Assembly (NCBI GenBank): GCA_045538935.1
Contig: JAZQEI010000022.1
Location: 124,001-188,000 of the forward strand
From: RGIG3013 sp045538935
GTDB taxonomy: Bacteria; Bacillota; Clostridia; Oscillospirales; Acutalibacteraceae
DNA: 64,000 nt
Reading direction: 5' to 3'
The position numbers were made by a program, and so were the translations under genes. The notes under the pieces are model-generated. The model saw nothing but the letters and a program-made list of their open reading frames with translations, was not told where the DNA came from and did no database searches. Shown piece after piece: positions 33,249 to 42,158 of the stretch (positions are counted from its first letter, which is position 1; the number at the start of each line of letters is the position of its first letter).

Positions 33249-34079
33249 ATGAAAAAGATATTAGCCCTTTTATTAGTGCTTGTTTTTGTATTCTCGTTTG
33301 CAGCATGTAAAGACCAGCCCACAGTTGAGTCTTCGTCTGATGAAACCGCAACAACAAGCGAAGAGGCCGTAACAACAAGTGAGGAAACTGTTACTACAAG
33401 TGAGCAAGCTGCTACTACAACCAGCAAAAAGCCCACTACCACAACCACAACAAGCAAGAAACCTGATCCTGCAACAACAACCAGCAAAAAGCCGGATCCT
33501 GCAACAACAACCAGCAAAAAGCCTACCTTTAGCGGTACATATGCAGACGACACAACTATTGCTGATTTAGCATATAATTATGATTCTTTAAAAGCAGAGC
33601 TTGAGGCTTATGTAGCAGCTAATCCGTCAGCTAGCGGCACTGTTGATTTGTCCTCTAACTTTAAAAAGTACAGTGTTTTAGGTTACTATGTAGACGGCGC
33701 TACCATGGAAGCAAATGTTACCTTAAATGCCGATAGAAAGGTTACCTCGTTCACTTGTAAAATTACAGCCGCTTACAACGAAAAGAGCTTTATAGAGGAA
33801 GCATTAAAGAGAGACGTTGCTAAAGTAAAGCAATTTGGCGGCAAAGATCCTATGATTTACATCTCTATGCAATACGGCAACCCCGTAAACTATTCAAGCT
33901 TAGCAGATATGCCTGCATCAAGAGCCGACAAAATTTACAGTGGCGCTTCTTCTGAGTTTTTCAACGTTAAAATGGAAGATGGCACCGCAGACGTTGTAAA
34001 GTTTTCGATAAAGACTACTCGCGACGCTCAGTACAACAAATCGTTTACATCTGAATTTACTGTACTATACGAATATTAA
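33249..34079 (+). CDS. Ser/Thr-rich cell-surface lipoprotein, paralogue 1
   Basis: A 276-residue protein of unknown function. The signal peptide ends in the lipobox FAAC, so it should be lipid-anchored outside. Residues about 25-90 form a Thr/Ser/Lys/Pro linker with 10-residue repeats SKKPDPATTT. A folded domain of about 180 residues starts at SGTYADDTTIADLAYNYDSLK and is mixed alpha/beta. The next gene encodes a paralogue with the same layout. It has its own promoter and terminator. No enzyme motif is recognised; ligand binding or a stalked surface role is possible. Confidence 0.75.
   Translation: MKKILALLLVLVFVFSFAACKDQPTVESSSDETATTSEEAVTTSEETVTTSEQAATTTSKKPTTTTTTSKKPDPATTTSKKPDPATTTSKKPTFSGTYADDTTIADLAYNYDSLKAELEAYVAANPSASGTVDLSSNFKKYSVLGYYVDGATMEANVTLNADRKVTSFTCKITAAYNEKSFIEEALKRDVAKVKQFGGKDPMIYISMQYGNPVNYSSLADMPASRADKIYSGASSEFFNVKMEDGTADVVKFSIKTTRDAQYNKSFTSEFTVLYEY
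33453..33523 (+). repeat. 30-bp tandem repeat coding SKKPDPATTT
   Basis: Two full 30-bp units (33453-33482 and 33483-33512) and a partial third (33513-33523). They are in frame inside the linker of the first lipoprotein; the two full units differ at only a few bases. Copy-number change would alter stalk length without frameshift. Confidence 0.8.
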
Positions 34080-34083
34080 TATT

Positions 34084-34114
34084 AATCCCCCGTTACTTTA
34101 ACGGGGGATTTTTT
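34084..34114 (+). terminator. Rho-independent terminator after lipoprotein 1
   Basis: AATCCCCCGTTA-CTT-TAACGGGGGATT followed by TTTT, 5 bases after the stop. The next promoter's -35 box starts right after the T-run. Confidence 0.93.
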
Positions 34115-34115
34115 A

Positions 34116-34144
34116 TTGAGTATTTTGGCCTTTTGTGTTATACT
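34116..34144 (+). promoter_or_regulatory. Promoter of the second lipoprotein operon
   Basis: TTGAGT, 17 bases, TATACT, beginning 2 bases after the terminator T-run. Confidence 0.65.
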
Positions 34145-34178
34145 TTAAAAAACACATTACATATAAAGGTAAGTCGTT

Positions 34179-35033
34179 ATGAAAAATATAATACTATTTT
34201 TACTTAGCTTTTGTTTGATTTTATCTTTCGTTGGTTGTAATAAACAACCAAGCGTAGAGTCATCGAGTGAAGTTACCACAACAAGCGAAGAAATTACAGT
34301 TACCACAAGTGAAAGTACACAAACTGCAAGCGAGCAGACTACCACAACAAGCACAAATACCTCTACAAGTAAACCGCAACCTCCAAGCTCGTCAAAGCCG
34401 GTTACCACAACAAGCAAAACTTCAACCGCTACCACAAGCAAGGTATCCTCTGTTCCAACATACTCGGGTACATATTTAGACGATATGACCCCTGCTGAGT
34501 TAACCTTTAGTTATAACTCTTTAAAAAGCAAACTTTCTCAGCACATTGCAGGCAAATCACCCACAAGCACAAGTGGCAATTATAAAACTTACAACATAAG
34601 CGCAAATTATAAAGATTTTAATATTTTAGGCTACCCTGCCGACCAAGTAACAACGGTAGAGCTAAATGTTACTACCGATGCTGAAAGTCAGATGAAATCG
34701 GTATCGTATATTATTACTATGGCATACAAATCGGCCGAGACTGTTGAGCAACTGGTAATTCGCGATATGAATAAACTGTTTGAGTTTACCGACAACGCCG
34801 AGATTAACTACTTTTTAAACCGTGAATTTGGCAACCCCGACGAGTTCACAAGCTTTGAAGAATTAAACGCCGCAGAAAATACCAGAAAAATGTACAAGGG
34901 CCAAAGGGATAACTCCTTTATAAACATACAATATTTAAATGCCGATAAATCTATTAAAACAACATTAATTGTTGGAACTACTAACCAAAACGGTATACTT
35001 AAAACCACCGTTAAGGTGCAAATAAATTATTAA
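34179..35033 (+). CDS. Ser/Thr-rich cell-surface lipoprotein, paralogue 2
   Basis: A 284-residue paralogue of the previous protein. It has a signal peptide with lipobox FVGC and a longer Ser/Thr/Pro linker without the 10-residue repeat (about residues 25-90). The same C-terminal domain starts with SGTYLDDMTPAELTFSYNSLKS. Shared features include a central NILGY/SVLGY strand, the IIT-x-AY strand and EFGNP/YGNP near residue 200. Function is unknown. A third small lipoprotein follows 12 bases downstream, so they form an operon. Confidence 0.75.
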   Translation: MKNIILFLLSFCLILSFVGCNKQPSVESSSEVTTTSEEITVTTSESTQTASEQTTTTSTNTSTSKPQPPSSSKPVTTTSKTSTATTSKVSSVPTYSGTYLDDMTPAELTFSYNSLKSKLSQHIAGKSPTSTSGNYKTYNISANYKDFNILGYPADQVTTVELNVTTDAESQMKSVSYIITMAYKSAETVEQLVIRDMNKLFEFTDNAEINYFLNREFGNPDEFTSFEELNAAENTRKMYKGQRDNSFINIQYLNADKSIKTTLIVGTTNQNGILKTTVKVQINY

Positions 35034-35045
35034 GGATAAAACTAT

Positions 35046-35420
35046 ATGAAAAGAATTTTAAGTTTCTGCTTGGTACTTATTTTTTGTCTTAGTCTTGTAG
35101 GCTGTGACAATAAGTGTGAAACCTTAACCATAACCATTCCCGCAAACAGTTCACAGTCGGTGGTTTTTTACGACAAAGAATTTACCGCCACTAAAAATAA
35201 GCTTAAGGTATCTTTTGAGGGTATAAAACAGGCCGAGATTTTACTCTCGACCGAAAACGATACCCTAACCGGATTTATAACCCAAACAGTAACCGAAAAA
35301 AAGCCCACAAAGATTGACGCCAAAAAGAATGAAAAGTTTAAAATAGGTATAGTATCGCAAAACACAACCGATAGCGACGTAACGGTAACGTTAAAGATTA
35401 AGAACATAGTATTTGAATAA
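35046..35420 (+). CDS. Small secreted lipoprotein, unknown function
   Basis: A 124-residue protein with a signal peptide ending in the lipobox LVGC at C20. The rest is rich in beta strands: TLTITIPANSSQSVVFY, NKLKVSFEG, SDVTVTLKIKNIVFE. This suggests a small beta-sandwich exposed outside the membrane. It lacks the Ser/Thr linker of its neighbours. The SD AAGGAT precedes ATG. It is probably cotranscribed with paralogue 2. Confidence 0.7.
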   Translation: MKRILSFCLVLIFCLSLVGCDNKCETLTITIPANSSQSVVFYDKEFTATKNKLKVSFEGIKQAEILLSTENDTLTGFITQTVTEKKPTKIDAKKNEKFKIGIVSQNTTDSDVTVTLKIKNIVFE

Positions 35421-35425
35421 CAAAC

Positions 35426-35447
35426 AAGACGGCCTACTGGCCGTCTT
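35426..35447. terminator. Bidirectional terminator shared by lipoprotein and pdaB-like genes
   Basis: AAGACGGCC-TACT-GGCCGTCTT with TTAATTT on the plus strand and TTGTTTG on the minus. The stop codon of the minus-strand deacetylase (TAG) lies in the loop, so its last three codons form one arm. Confidence 0.85.
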
Positions 35448-36195
35448 TTAATTTGCACTGTGTTCCGTCGTGGATGATTTGGTAATTGTCTTTATATATT
35501 AAATCTTCTATAAACACAAACTCATAGCCTTTATCGAGTAATGCTTTTAAAATTACGGGCAAGGCTTTTGGGGTGTAATCAGCATCGTTATGAAAAAGAA
35601 TAATTGAGCCAGATTTGGTTTTATTAATTACTCTGTTAGCAATACTCTCCGGGGTGGCGGAATCTTTCCAGTCAAGACTATCAACATCCCACTGTATAGT
35701 ATACATATTAAGGCTTGTTAAGGTATCTAGCACTGAATTTGAATAATCGCCGTAAGGTGGGCGGAACAGAGTTGGTGTTCTGCCGGTTATGTTGGCTATT
35801 TTTTTATTGCACTCGTTTATTTGCTCGGTCATTTGCTGTGTGCTTAAGTGCGGCATATTTGGGTGGGTATTAGAATGGTTTTCTATTCTATGGCCGGCAT
35901 CGCACAGTTGCTTTACAGACTCGGGATATTTGTCTACCCACTGTCCTACCACAAAAAAAGTGGCGGGTACATTATACTCACTTAAAATGCTAATAAGCTC
36001 TTCGGTATCGTCATTACCCCATGCGGCATCGAACGATATAGCTATTTTGTTATCATCGCGCTCTACACAGTAAATTGGTAATTTTTTGCCCGTAGAAGCA
36101 AATACCCCTACCGACACTATTATACCTACAATTATACTAAGAGTTGCGGCGGTAATTATGGTAAGTTGCTTTTTGCCTATAATTAAAAATTTCAT
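35434..36195 (-). CDS. PdaB-like polysaccharide deacetylase (sporulation type)
   Basis: A 253-residue NodB-fold deacetylase with one N-terminal membrane anchor (residues 10-32). Motif 1 is SFDAAWGN, in which the second Asp of the usual TFDDG is Ala, as in the PdaB group. Motif 2 is HSNTH with H107 and H111, and motif 3 is RPPYGDYS. PdaB acts on spore cortex peptidoglycan in Bacillus. Length and motifs fit it better than xylan or chitin deacetylases, but a role in glycan use next to the SGNH esterase cannot be excluded. Its SD lies inside a hairpin. Confidence 0.82.
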   Translation of the reverse strand: MKFLIIGKKQLTIITAATLSIIVGIIVSVGVFASTGKKLPIYCVERDDNKIAISFDAAWGNDDTEELISILSEYNVPATFFVVGQWVDKYPESVKQLCDAGHRIENHSNTHPNMPHLSTQQMTEQINECNKKIANITGRTPTLFRPPYGDYSNSVLDTLTSLNMYTIQWDVDSLDWKDSATPESIANRVINKTKSGSIILFHNDADYTPKALPVILKALLDKGYEFVFIEDLIYKDNYQIIHDGTQCKLKDGQ

Positions 36196-36201
36196 AAAAA
36201 A

Positions 36202-36233
36202 TCCCTCACAGTCTTACTAAAGACTATGAGGGA
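36202..36233 (-). terminator. Hairpin between SGNH esterase and pdaB-like gene, containing the pdaB SD
   Basis: TTCCCTCATAGTCTT pairs with AAGACTGTGAGGGA (13 bp with one mismatch) and is followed by TTTTTT on the minus strand, so it looks like a terminator. Its 3' arm GAGGGA is also the only SD for the deacetylase ATG, 6-7 bases downstream. Confidence 0.75.
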
Positions 36234-36243
36234 ATTTTTATTT

Positions 36244-37245
36244 TTATTCTACGCCGAGCATTTGTTTTAACACCGGATAAACCTTTTTGGCCATAAGCAT
36301 AAAGCCAAGGTCGTTTGGATGACAATTTTCTACGGTGCAAAGTCCGTTATCGTAACCCTCGAAAAAGGTATCGCCACTAATAACGTAAACATTATTGTCC
36401 CCTGCCGCTTTGGCATTTAGGTAGGTTTGCTTTATTAAATTTATGCGCTCTATGTTCTTATTCTTCTCGGGTGTAAAGTCAGGTCTTGTTAAAATAAGAA
36501 TAGGTAAATTGGGGTTTGCATTTCTTATTGTTTTAAAAAACTTTTCATGGGTTGACTTTAGCAACTCAAAATCATAAGCATTGTGGTCGTAATCTAAAAC
36601 AAAGGCGCTCATGTTAAGACCTGCAATATAATCGGCAATAGGTTGTTCTCCCCTTGCGCCGTTAGAAAAGCCGAGGTTTATATAGTCGGCATCTAACCAG
36701 CGGCAAACGAGCGAAGTATAGGCGCTGCCAACCGAGGTAGCACAACCGCCCGCGGTAATAGACGAGCCATAGAACACTATGGGGGTGCTTATTGTGTATG
36801 GGTTGGGACTTCGAAGTATATACTCGTCATCAACCGAAATTTCCATACTTGTTATGGGGTGGTTGCGGGTGAGGTTTATGGTTACATTTTCAAAATCTGA
36901 AGATTTGTGTATTTCAAGCTCACCCTCGGTTTTGTCATAACTCTTTGGCGAGATGATTCCTGCCCAACGGGCTTTTTCACCATTGCCCACAAACACGTCG
37001 GCACTTGCAGAGCCCGATATAGGAATTGCCCAGTCTACAACTTGTTCTTTAATGGTCATTTTAACCTTTATTCTGGGCGCATTAGTGTTAAAACGCACTC
37101 TGCCGCCTATTGTAAGGTGGTTTTGCCCCAAAACATTGGCGCCCGCCTCGGCAACCTCTTTAGGCAAGCGCCAGAAGTTGCCGTTGCCATCGTAATTTAC
37201 GCCGCAAATTGCAATTTCGTTACTGTTTAAATTGTATGTTTTCAT
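36244..37245 (-). CDS. SGNH/GDSL-family esterase
   Basis: A 333-residue protein without signal peptide, so cytoplasmic. An N-terminal beta-rich domain (1-150) precedes the SGNH hydrolase domain. Block I is FYGSSITAGG with the nucleophile Ser about 162, and the Gly/Asn blocks fit NLGFSNGARG. The final E-x2-H of VENCHPND has Glu306 where Asp is usual. Such two-domain enzymes often deacetylate xylo- or other oligosaccharides. It lies 3 bases after the GH3 gene, so the pair probably trims acylated oligosaccharides inside the cell. Confidence 0.82.
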   Translation of the reverse strand: MKTYNLNSNEIAICGVNYDGNGNFWRLPKEVAEAGANVLGQNHLTIGGRVRFNTNAPRIKVKMTIKEQVVDWAIPISGSASADVFVGNGEKARWAGIISPKSYDKTEGELEIHKSSDFENVTINLTRNHPITSMEISVDDEYILRSPNPYTISTPIVFYGSSITAGGCATSVGSAYTSLVCRWLDADYINLGFSNGARGEQPIADYIAGLNMSAFVLDYDHNAYDFELLKSTHEKFFKTIRNANPNLPILILTRPDFTPEKNKNIERINLIKQTYLNAKAAGDNNVYVISGDTFFEGYDNGLCTVENCHPNDLGFMLMAKKVYPVLKQMLGVE

Positions 37246-37248
37246 TTT

Positions 37249-39447
37249 TTACCCCAAGTATTTAAACACCTTGTATTCTTTTACTGTACTGTCTTTGCCA
37301 ACAAACACATAAAAGTCACCGGGCTCGGTTACGTAATCCATATTAATATCGTAAATTCTAAGGTCGTCGGGTGTAAGAGTAATATCTACGCTTACCTCTT
37401 CGCCTGCCTTTATCCAAACCTTTTTAAAGCCCTTTAACTCTTTTACCGGGCGCGATACACTTGCAAAGCGGTCGCGAATGTAAAGCTGAACAGTCTCAAA
37501 AGAATCTCTATTGCCGGTATTTTTAACCTTTACTGTAGCGGTTATAGAGCCGTCTTTGGTGAGGGTATCGCTTGATAGTGTAAAGTCTGAATATTCAAAG
37601 GTAGTATAAGATAAGCCATAACCAAACGGATAACACGGCTCACTTGGGATATCTATATGTCTTGAGCCAAACTCGAAACTATTTTCAACCGGGTGGTCAG
37701 TAGGCAGATAGTTATAGTAAACAGGAATTTGACCGACACAAAGCGGGAATGATGCAGAAAGTCTACCCGACGGTGCTGTAATACCAAATAGCATATCGGC
37801 AATAGCTTCGGTTGCCATGGTACCGCCAAACCAAACGTCTAAAACAGCCTTGGCCTTATCGGCAATATTCTTAATTTCAACAGGGCGGCCGTTAAACAGT
37901 ACAACAACTATATTTTTGTTAACCGCATATATTCTGTTAAATAACTCTATCTGAACATCGGGCAGAGTTATGTGTGCCTTACCTCTTGCCTCACCGCTTT
38001 CGAAGTAATGCTCACCGATACACATAACAACAGTATCGACCTTTTTGGCAAGCTTTACGGCCTCTTTCATTTTTGCCTCGCGAGTATCTTCACACATATC
38101 GTACTTTAAAAACTCGGCTTGGTAATACTGCTCAACACCTAACAGCTTAGAGCCCTCGGCAAACTTAAAGGCTTTATCGCCAAAGCGCTTTTTAAGTGTT
38201 TGCTCTAAGGTTGGGCTATTTTCGTTTTTATCTAAAACACTCCATGCGCCGTTAAGACGTTTTTCGCAAGTGTACGGGCCGATAAATGCGATTTTGCCCG
38301 ATTTTTCACTTAATGGCAAAATATTATCTTCATTCTTTAAAAGAACACTCGACTGACAAGCAAGCTCTTTAGCATCGGCTAAGAATTCATCGCAGCCAAT
38401 AATCTGTTTAGCTTTCTCGGGGTTAGCAAAGCGATATGGGTTGTCGAACAAACCGAGTTTGTTTTTAAGCTCTAAAACACGCATTACACTTTCGTCTACA
38501 AGTTTAATGTCTACTGTGCCCTCGTCAATAAGCTCTTTTAGATGTCGGTCGTAACAAGGCGTGCACATTTCAATGTCTACGCCTGCTTCGATTGAAAGTC
38601 GTGCGGCTTCCTTTTGGTTAGCGGCAACCGAGTGAGATATCATGGTATTAGCTGAGCCCCAGTCGGTAATAATTGTACCGTTAAAGCCCCACTCATCACG
38701 CAAGATATCACGCAAAAGTTTTTTATTGCCAGTAGAAGGAACTCCGCCAATGACGTTAAACGAGGTCATAATAAGTGCAACGCCTGCATCTACGCCGGCT
38801 TTATAAGAGGGCAAATAATCTTGACGCAGAGAACGCTCTGAAATATCTACAGTATTATAATCGCGGCCACCCTCAGCACCGCCGTATGCGGCAAAGTGTT
38901 TAACTGTAGCAGCAATTGTGCCGTCTTTTGATAAATCTTCACCCTGAAAGCCCCTTACCATAGCAGCAGAAAATAAAGTGTTAAGGTAAGTGTCCTCACC
39001 GGTAGACTCTAAAATTCGGCCCCAACGTGGGTCTCTTGCCAAGTCTACCATAGGTGCAAATGTTACGTGCATACCGTCGGCCGATGCCTCTGCAGCAACA
39101 TTGCTATTACATTTTTCAACTAGTGCAGGATTAAACGAACAACCTTGTGCCAAAGGTATTGGCATAATGGTACGGTAACCGTGAATAATGTCGGCCATAA
39201 ATAGCATAGGTATTTTATGCTCGTTATTTTTAAGGTATTCATCCTGTATTTTCATAAGCTTTTCGGCGCCGAAAAGATTTAAAACAGAGGTAAAGTTTTT
39301 CTTAATTTCACCATTGTTTTGAGTGGGTACACCGGTTTCTAATCCGGTAGCTTCTATAGTAACAGGAGATACCTGCTGAAGCTGACCTATTTTGTCTTCT
39401 AAGCTTAATGAATTTAGCAATTCTAATAATTCTTGTTTTGTTTTCAT
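37249..39447 (-). CDS. Glycoside hydrolase family 3 (beta-glycosidase)
   Basis: A 732-residue intracellular GH3 enzyme. The N-terminal (beta/alpha)8 domain has VKHFAAYGGAEGGRDYN and the nucleophile Asp in IITDWGSAN (about residue 263). The alpha/beta sandwich domain follows with the KGKAH/RGKAH-type loop and GIGEHYFESGEA-like acid region. A fibronectin III-like C-terminal domain covers about 640-725. The upstream frame adds six residues, but the ATG at 39447 has GGAG 8 bases away. Typical activities are beta-glucosidase, beta-xylosidase or related; the exact one is not readable. It starts right after a terminator. Confidence 0.92.
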   Translation of the reverse strand: MKTKQELLELLNSLSLEDKIGQLQQVSPVTIEATGLETGVPTQNNGEIKKNFTSVLNLFGAEKLMKIQDEYLKNNEHKIPMLFMADIIHGYRTIMPIPLAQGCSFNPALVEKCNSNVAAEASADGMHVTFAPMVDLARDPRWGRILESTGEDTYLNTLFSAAMVRGFQGEDLSKDGTIAATVKHFAAYGGAEGGRDYNTVDISERSLRQDYLPSYKAGVDAGVALIMTSFNVIGGVPSTGNKKLLRDILRDEWGFNGTIITDWGSANTMISHSVAANQKEAARLSIEAGVDIEMCTPCYDRHLKELIDEGTVDIKLVDESVMRVLELKNKLGLFDNPYRFANPEKAKQIIGCDEFLADAKELACQSSVLLKNEDNILPLSEKSGKIAFIGPYTCEKRLNGAWSVLDKNENSPTLEQTLKKRFGDKAFKFAEGSKLLGVEQYYQAEFLKYDMCEDTREAKMKEAVKLAKKVDTVVMCIGEHYFESGEARGKAHITLPDVQIELFNRIYAVNKNIVVVLFNGRPVEIKNIADKAKAVLDVWFGGTMATEAIADMLFGITAPSGRLSASFPLCVGQIPVYYNYLPTDHPVENSFEFGSRHIDIPSEPCYPFGYGLSYTTFEYSDFTLSSDTLTKDGSITATVKVKNTGNRDSFETVQLYIRDRFASVSRPVKELKGFKKVWIKAGEEVSVDITLTPDDLRIYDINMDYVTEPGDFYVFVGKDSTVKEYKVFKYLG

Positions 39448-39466
39448 AAACTGTACTCCAAACAAA

Positions 39467-39513
39467 AAGGAGAACGGAAATCAATTGATATTTCAATCGT
39501 TGCCGTTCTCCTT
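39467..39513 (-). terminator. Terminator at the 3' end of the glycan-uptake locus
   Basis: AAGGAGAACGG and CCGTTCTCCTT form an 11-bp outer stem, with an inner ATTGA/TCAAT stem and TTTTTGTTT following on the minus strand. It separates the lipoprotein glycosidase from the GH3 gene, whose SD lies 8-20 bases beyond. Confidence 0.88.
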
Positions 39514-39541
39514 AAAATTTTAGTCAATAGTTTTTAAACTA

Positions 39542-42142
39542 TTATTTTGCGCCCTTAATAAATACCGGTGCGCCTGTTAATTTAACTGTTGCTTTACCGT
39601 CAACGGCTGGAATAACTTTTTCTTTGCCGCCAAGAGTAATAACTGTTATGCTATCACCAACAACATCTAATACCAAGTCTTCGGTATTGTCACCCCAAAG
39701 CTTTTCGCCATCCCATGGGCATAGCGGAACTCTCTCATAACCTTTGTCGTTGGGGAGTAAGTAATTGTTAGACCAAGCAACAAATACTGTGCCGTATAGT
39801 TCGGTATCTACAGCAAATACACGCTTTGAACCGCCGCCGTTTTTGTTTTGTTGGTTAAAGTTAGAGTACTTTTCGCTCTCTACGCAACCCTTGTAACTTT
39901 CTAAGGTGCGGGTTAAAGTAGCAAATGCCATTACTGTGGGCTTGGGTAAAATCTGGCCATAATAGTCAGCAAGGTAGAACTGACCAAAGTGGAACTCGGT
40001 ACCGCCAACCTCTGTACCAAAGCCGCCTGTCTGATAGTCGAACAAGCAGTAAAGCGATACTGTTTCTGCGCCACAGCCAACACCAAGTATATAACAACGA
40101 ATGTTGTAATCGGCTGCTGTACGGATACATACGTTGTCACTTTCGGGTATACAAGAGTAGCCTGTTTCGTGAATCTGCCACGAAATCTTACCGTATTTTT
40201 CACAAGCGCGCTGTGTACGGGCAAAACCTGCCTCAGCACCCCAAAGAGCATAGTACTGGCTCTTTAAGTCTGGTGAATTTCGATAAAGTGAATACGAGTG
40301 AATTGACTGCTTAACGCTGGGTTTCCAAAGGCCTGCCTTATAGATTTCGTCGAACCAGTAATCAGCACCTGCAGAGTTACCTGCCAAAACGGGAATTTTA
40401 TTGTACTTAGTTGCCATTGCCAGCTGAGGAGCAACCTCTTCTTCGTAGTACATAGACCAAACAAGAGGTGCATCGTTAACGCTGTACTGACCGCCGTTAA
40501 TCTTCATGTTGTACTCGTTACCGTCGATAAATTCGGTAATATATTTACCGTAGTACTGATCTCTCTTAGCGTCCCAGCCACCGTGCTCGGTATAGTGGAA
40601 GCCCTTTTGTTTAATATCTTCAAGTATTCTTGTACACTGTTCAATCTGCTTGTCAGTTTTGGTGTGTGTAAAGCCGCCACGAACCGACGAAATACCAATT
40701 TTACAGAAGATGCTATATACGTCTTCTAAATCGTGTAAATCGGGCTCAACAATCTGGTTCATACCGAACGGGTTGTTAGCATAGTACTTATACTCGTAAT
40801 CATCAAGCATTATAAACGGATAATACTCGCGATATGTGTATTTATCGGATACAACAAGCAAGTTAAGGAAGAACATTCCGTAGCCGTGCTCTTTAGCCGA
40901 AACCTTAATTGTACGGTTTGCCTCTAGACCTGCAAACACAGTAGAGTTAACGTGAATACCCTTATCTACAAGGTTGCCGTAAAAGTCGTAAAGCTCATAA
41001 CGAACGCTAAAGTTAACATCTTGCTGAGTTAAGTTAGTAACATTCATATTAAGCTCAACTTCGTCGCGGCGGAAGATTGAAGAAACATCGTCGTTAGCTT
41101 CTACAGGTGCAATACCTGCGGCGTAGTCGGAATTTCTGGAATAGAATCTTGCGCGATAATCGTTTTCGGTATTGTCTTCTTGCTCATATGCAAGTACGAT
41201 TGTATATTCTGCAGTGTAGTTTACAGAATAAACCGGCTCGGTTGTATCGAGAAATACCGGAACATTTTGACCCGGATATCTTACCAACATATCGAAATAA
41301 TATTCGGGAATGTTACCTGTATTAAATACATATACCGAATGCTTACCATCGGGAAGAACGTTCTTGTTCATAAACGAGAATGTTTCTCTGTATGGGAAGC
41401 CGCCGTCTTCGGGATAATACCAGTTAAAGTCGTACTTCTTCTGAACCTTGCTGGTAGAAACACCACCTAGGTAGGTCATATTAATAGAAGCACTTGATAG
41501 CATAGTATGGTTACTGTTGTAGCTTACGTTTGACGAAACCTTAATATAATCATCATAGAAAACAAGGGTGCTCTTAAAAATTGAGTTGTGAGCCTCTTGG
41601 CCTAAGCCTTCAAAGGTAATAATAAGTGCCGAGTGGTTATCTATAAGAGTTTTCTGATATTCAGCAACATCTCTGGCAGCTGCTACCTGACCAATAATAT
41701 TAGTATTGAGCACGTAGCGACCGGTACCTGCTAAGGCATCGGTATAAGAGCCGTCGGGATTAATGAAAGCAATTCTTTCATAACCCTCGTTTGTAATACC
41801 GTAAATATACTTTTTGGTTTGATATTTGTACTTAAAGTCGTCTAAATTCTCAAACACCGAAGGCTCAGCGAAAGGATCTTCTTCGCTATCGCCAAAATTA
41901 TCACCTTCATCATCACTATCATCTGAACCGCCCGGAATAGAGCTAACACCGTTATTATCAAAATCTTCAGTGCCCTCTTTGTCGGCGTTGGGATCTGAAC
42001 TTACGTTAAGTTCCCAATCGCTTGGACTTGACGGTTGATTTGATGTTATGTCTGAGGAGGTACCGCCGCCAAAACATCCGCTAAAGCAAGCAGCAAGCAT
42101 TAAAGTTGCACAAATCAAACTTAATACTTTTGTTAGTTTCAT
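39542..42142 (-). CDS. Glycosidase-like surface lipoprotein
   Basis: An 866-residue protein. The signal peptide ends in lipobox LAAC (C19), followed by an acidic Ser/Asp-rich linker (about 25-95). A large beta-rich N-terminal region (100-450) follows, then a probable (beta/alpha)8 domain (about 455-760). In the barrel, QIHETGYSC holds Glu659 in the position of a clan GH-A nucleophile, and YYEEEVAP offers an acid candidate near 565. A C-terminal beta domain ends with VKLTGAPVFIKG. I cannot assign a GH family. The start is ATG 42142 with GGAGAGGG; the open frame extends 24 codons upstream without SD. Confidence 0.65.
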   Translation of the reverse strand: MKLTKVLSLICATLMLAACFSGCFGGGTSSDITSNQPSSPSDWELNVSSDPNADKEGTEDFDNNGVSSIPGGSDDSDDEGDNFGDSEEDPFAEPSVFENLDDFKYKYQTKKYIYGITNEGYERIAFINPDGSYTDALAGTGRYVLNTNIIGQVAAARDVAEYQKTLIDNHSALIITFEGLGQEAHNSIFKSTLVFYDDYIKVSSNVSYNSNHTMLSSASINMTYLGGVSTSKVQKKYDFNWYYPEDGGFPYRETFSFMNKNVLPDGKHSVYVFNTGNIPEYYFDMLVRYPGQNVPVFLDTTEPVYSVNYTAEYTIVLAYEQEDNTENDYRARFYSRNSDYAAGIAPVEANDDVSSIFRRDEVELNMNVTNLTQQDVNFSVRYELYDFYGNLVDKGIHVNSTVFAGLEANRTIKVSAKEHGYGMFFLNLLVVSDKYTYREYYPFIMLDDYEYKYYANNPFGMNQIVEPDLHDLEDVYSIFCKIGISSVRGGFTHTKTDKQIEQCTRILEDIKQKGFHYTEHGGWDAKRDQYYGKYITEFIDGNEYNMKINGGQYSVNDAPLVWSMYYEEEVAPQLAMATKYNKIPVLAGNSAGADYWFDEIYKAGLWKPSVKQSIHSYSLYRNSPDLKSQYYALWGAEAGFARTQRACEKYGKISWQIHETGYSCIPESDNVCIRTAADYNIRCYILGVGCGAETVSLYCLFDYQTGGFGTEVGGTEFHFGQFYLADYYGQILPKPTVMAFATLTRTLESYKGCVESEKYSNFNQQNKNGGGSKRVFAVDTELYGTVFVAWSNNYLLPNDKGYERVPLCPWDGEKLWGDNTEDLVLDVVGDSITVITLGGKEKVIPAVDGKATVKLTGAPVFIKGAK

Positions 42143-42158
42143 TTTCCCTCTCCTATCT

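Noticed and set aside
33453..33523. Short repeats as a CRISPR array
   Set aside because: The 30-bp units are contiguous with no spacers and encode an in-frame protein linker.
33233..33553. Minus-strand ORF of 106 codons rich in Val, Leu and Ser
   Set aside because: It is the antisense image of the Thr/Ser linker of the lipoprotein; the repeats arise from the coding strand.
39925..40314. Plus-strand ORF of 129 codons
   Set aside because: Antisense to the glycosidase-like lipoprotein, without SD and with shadow-like composition.
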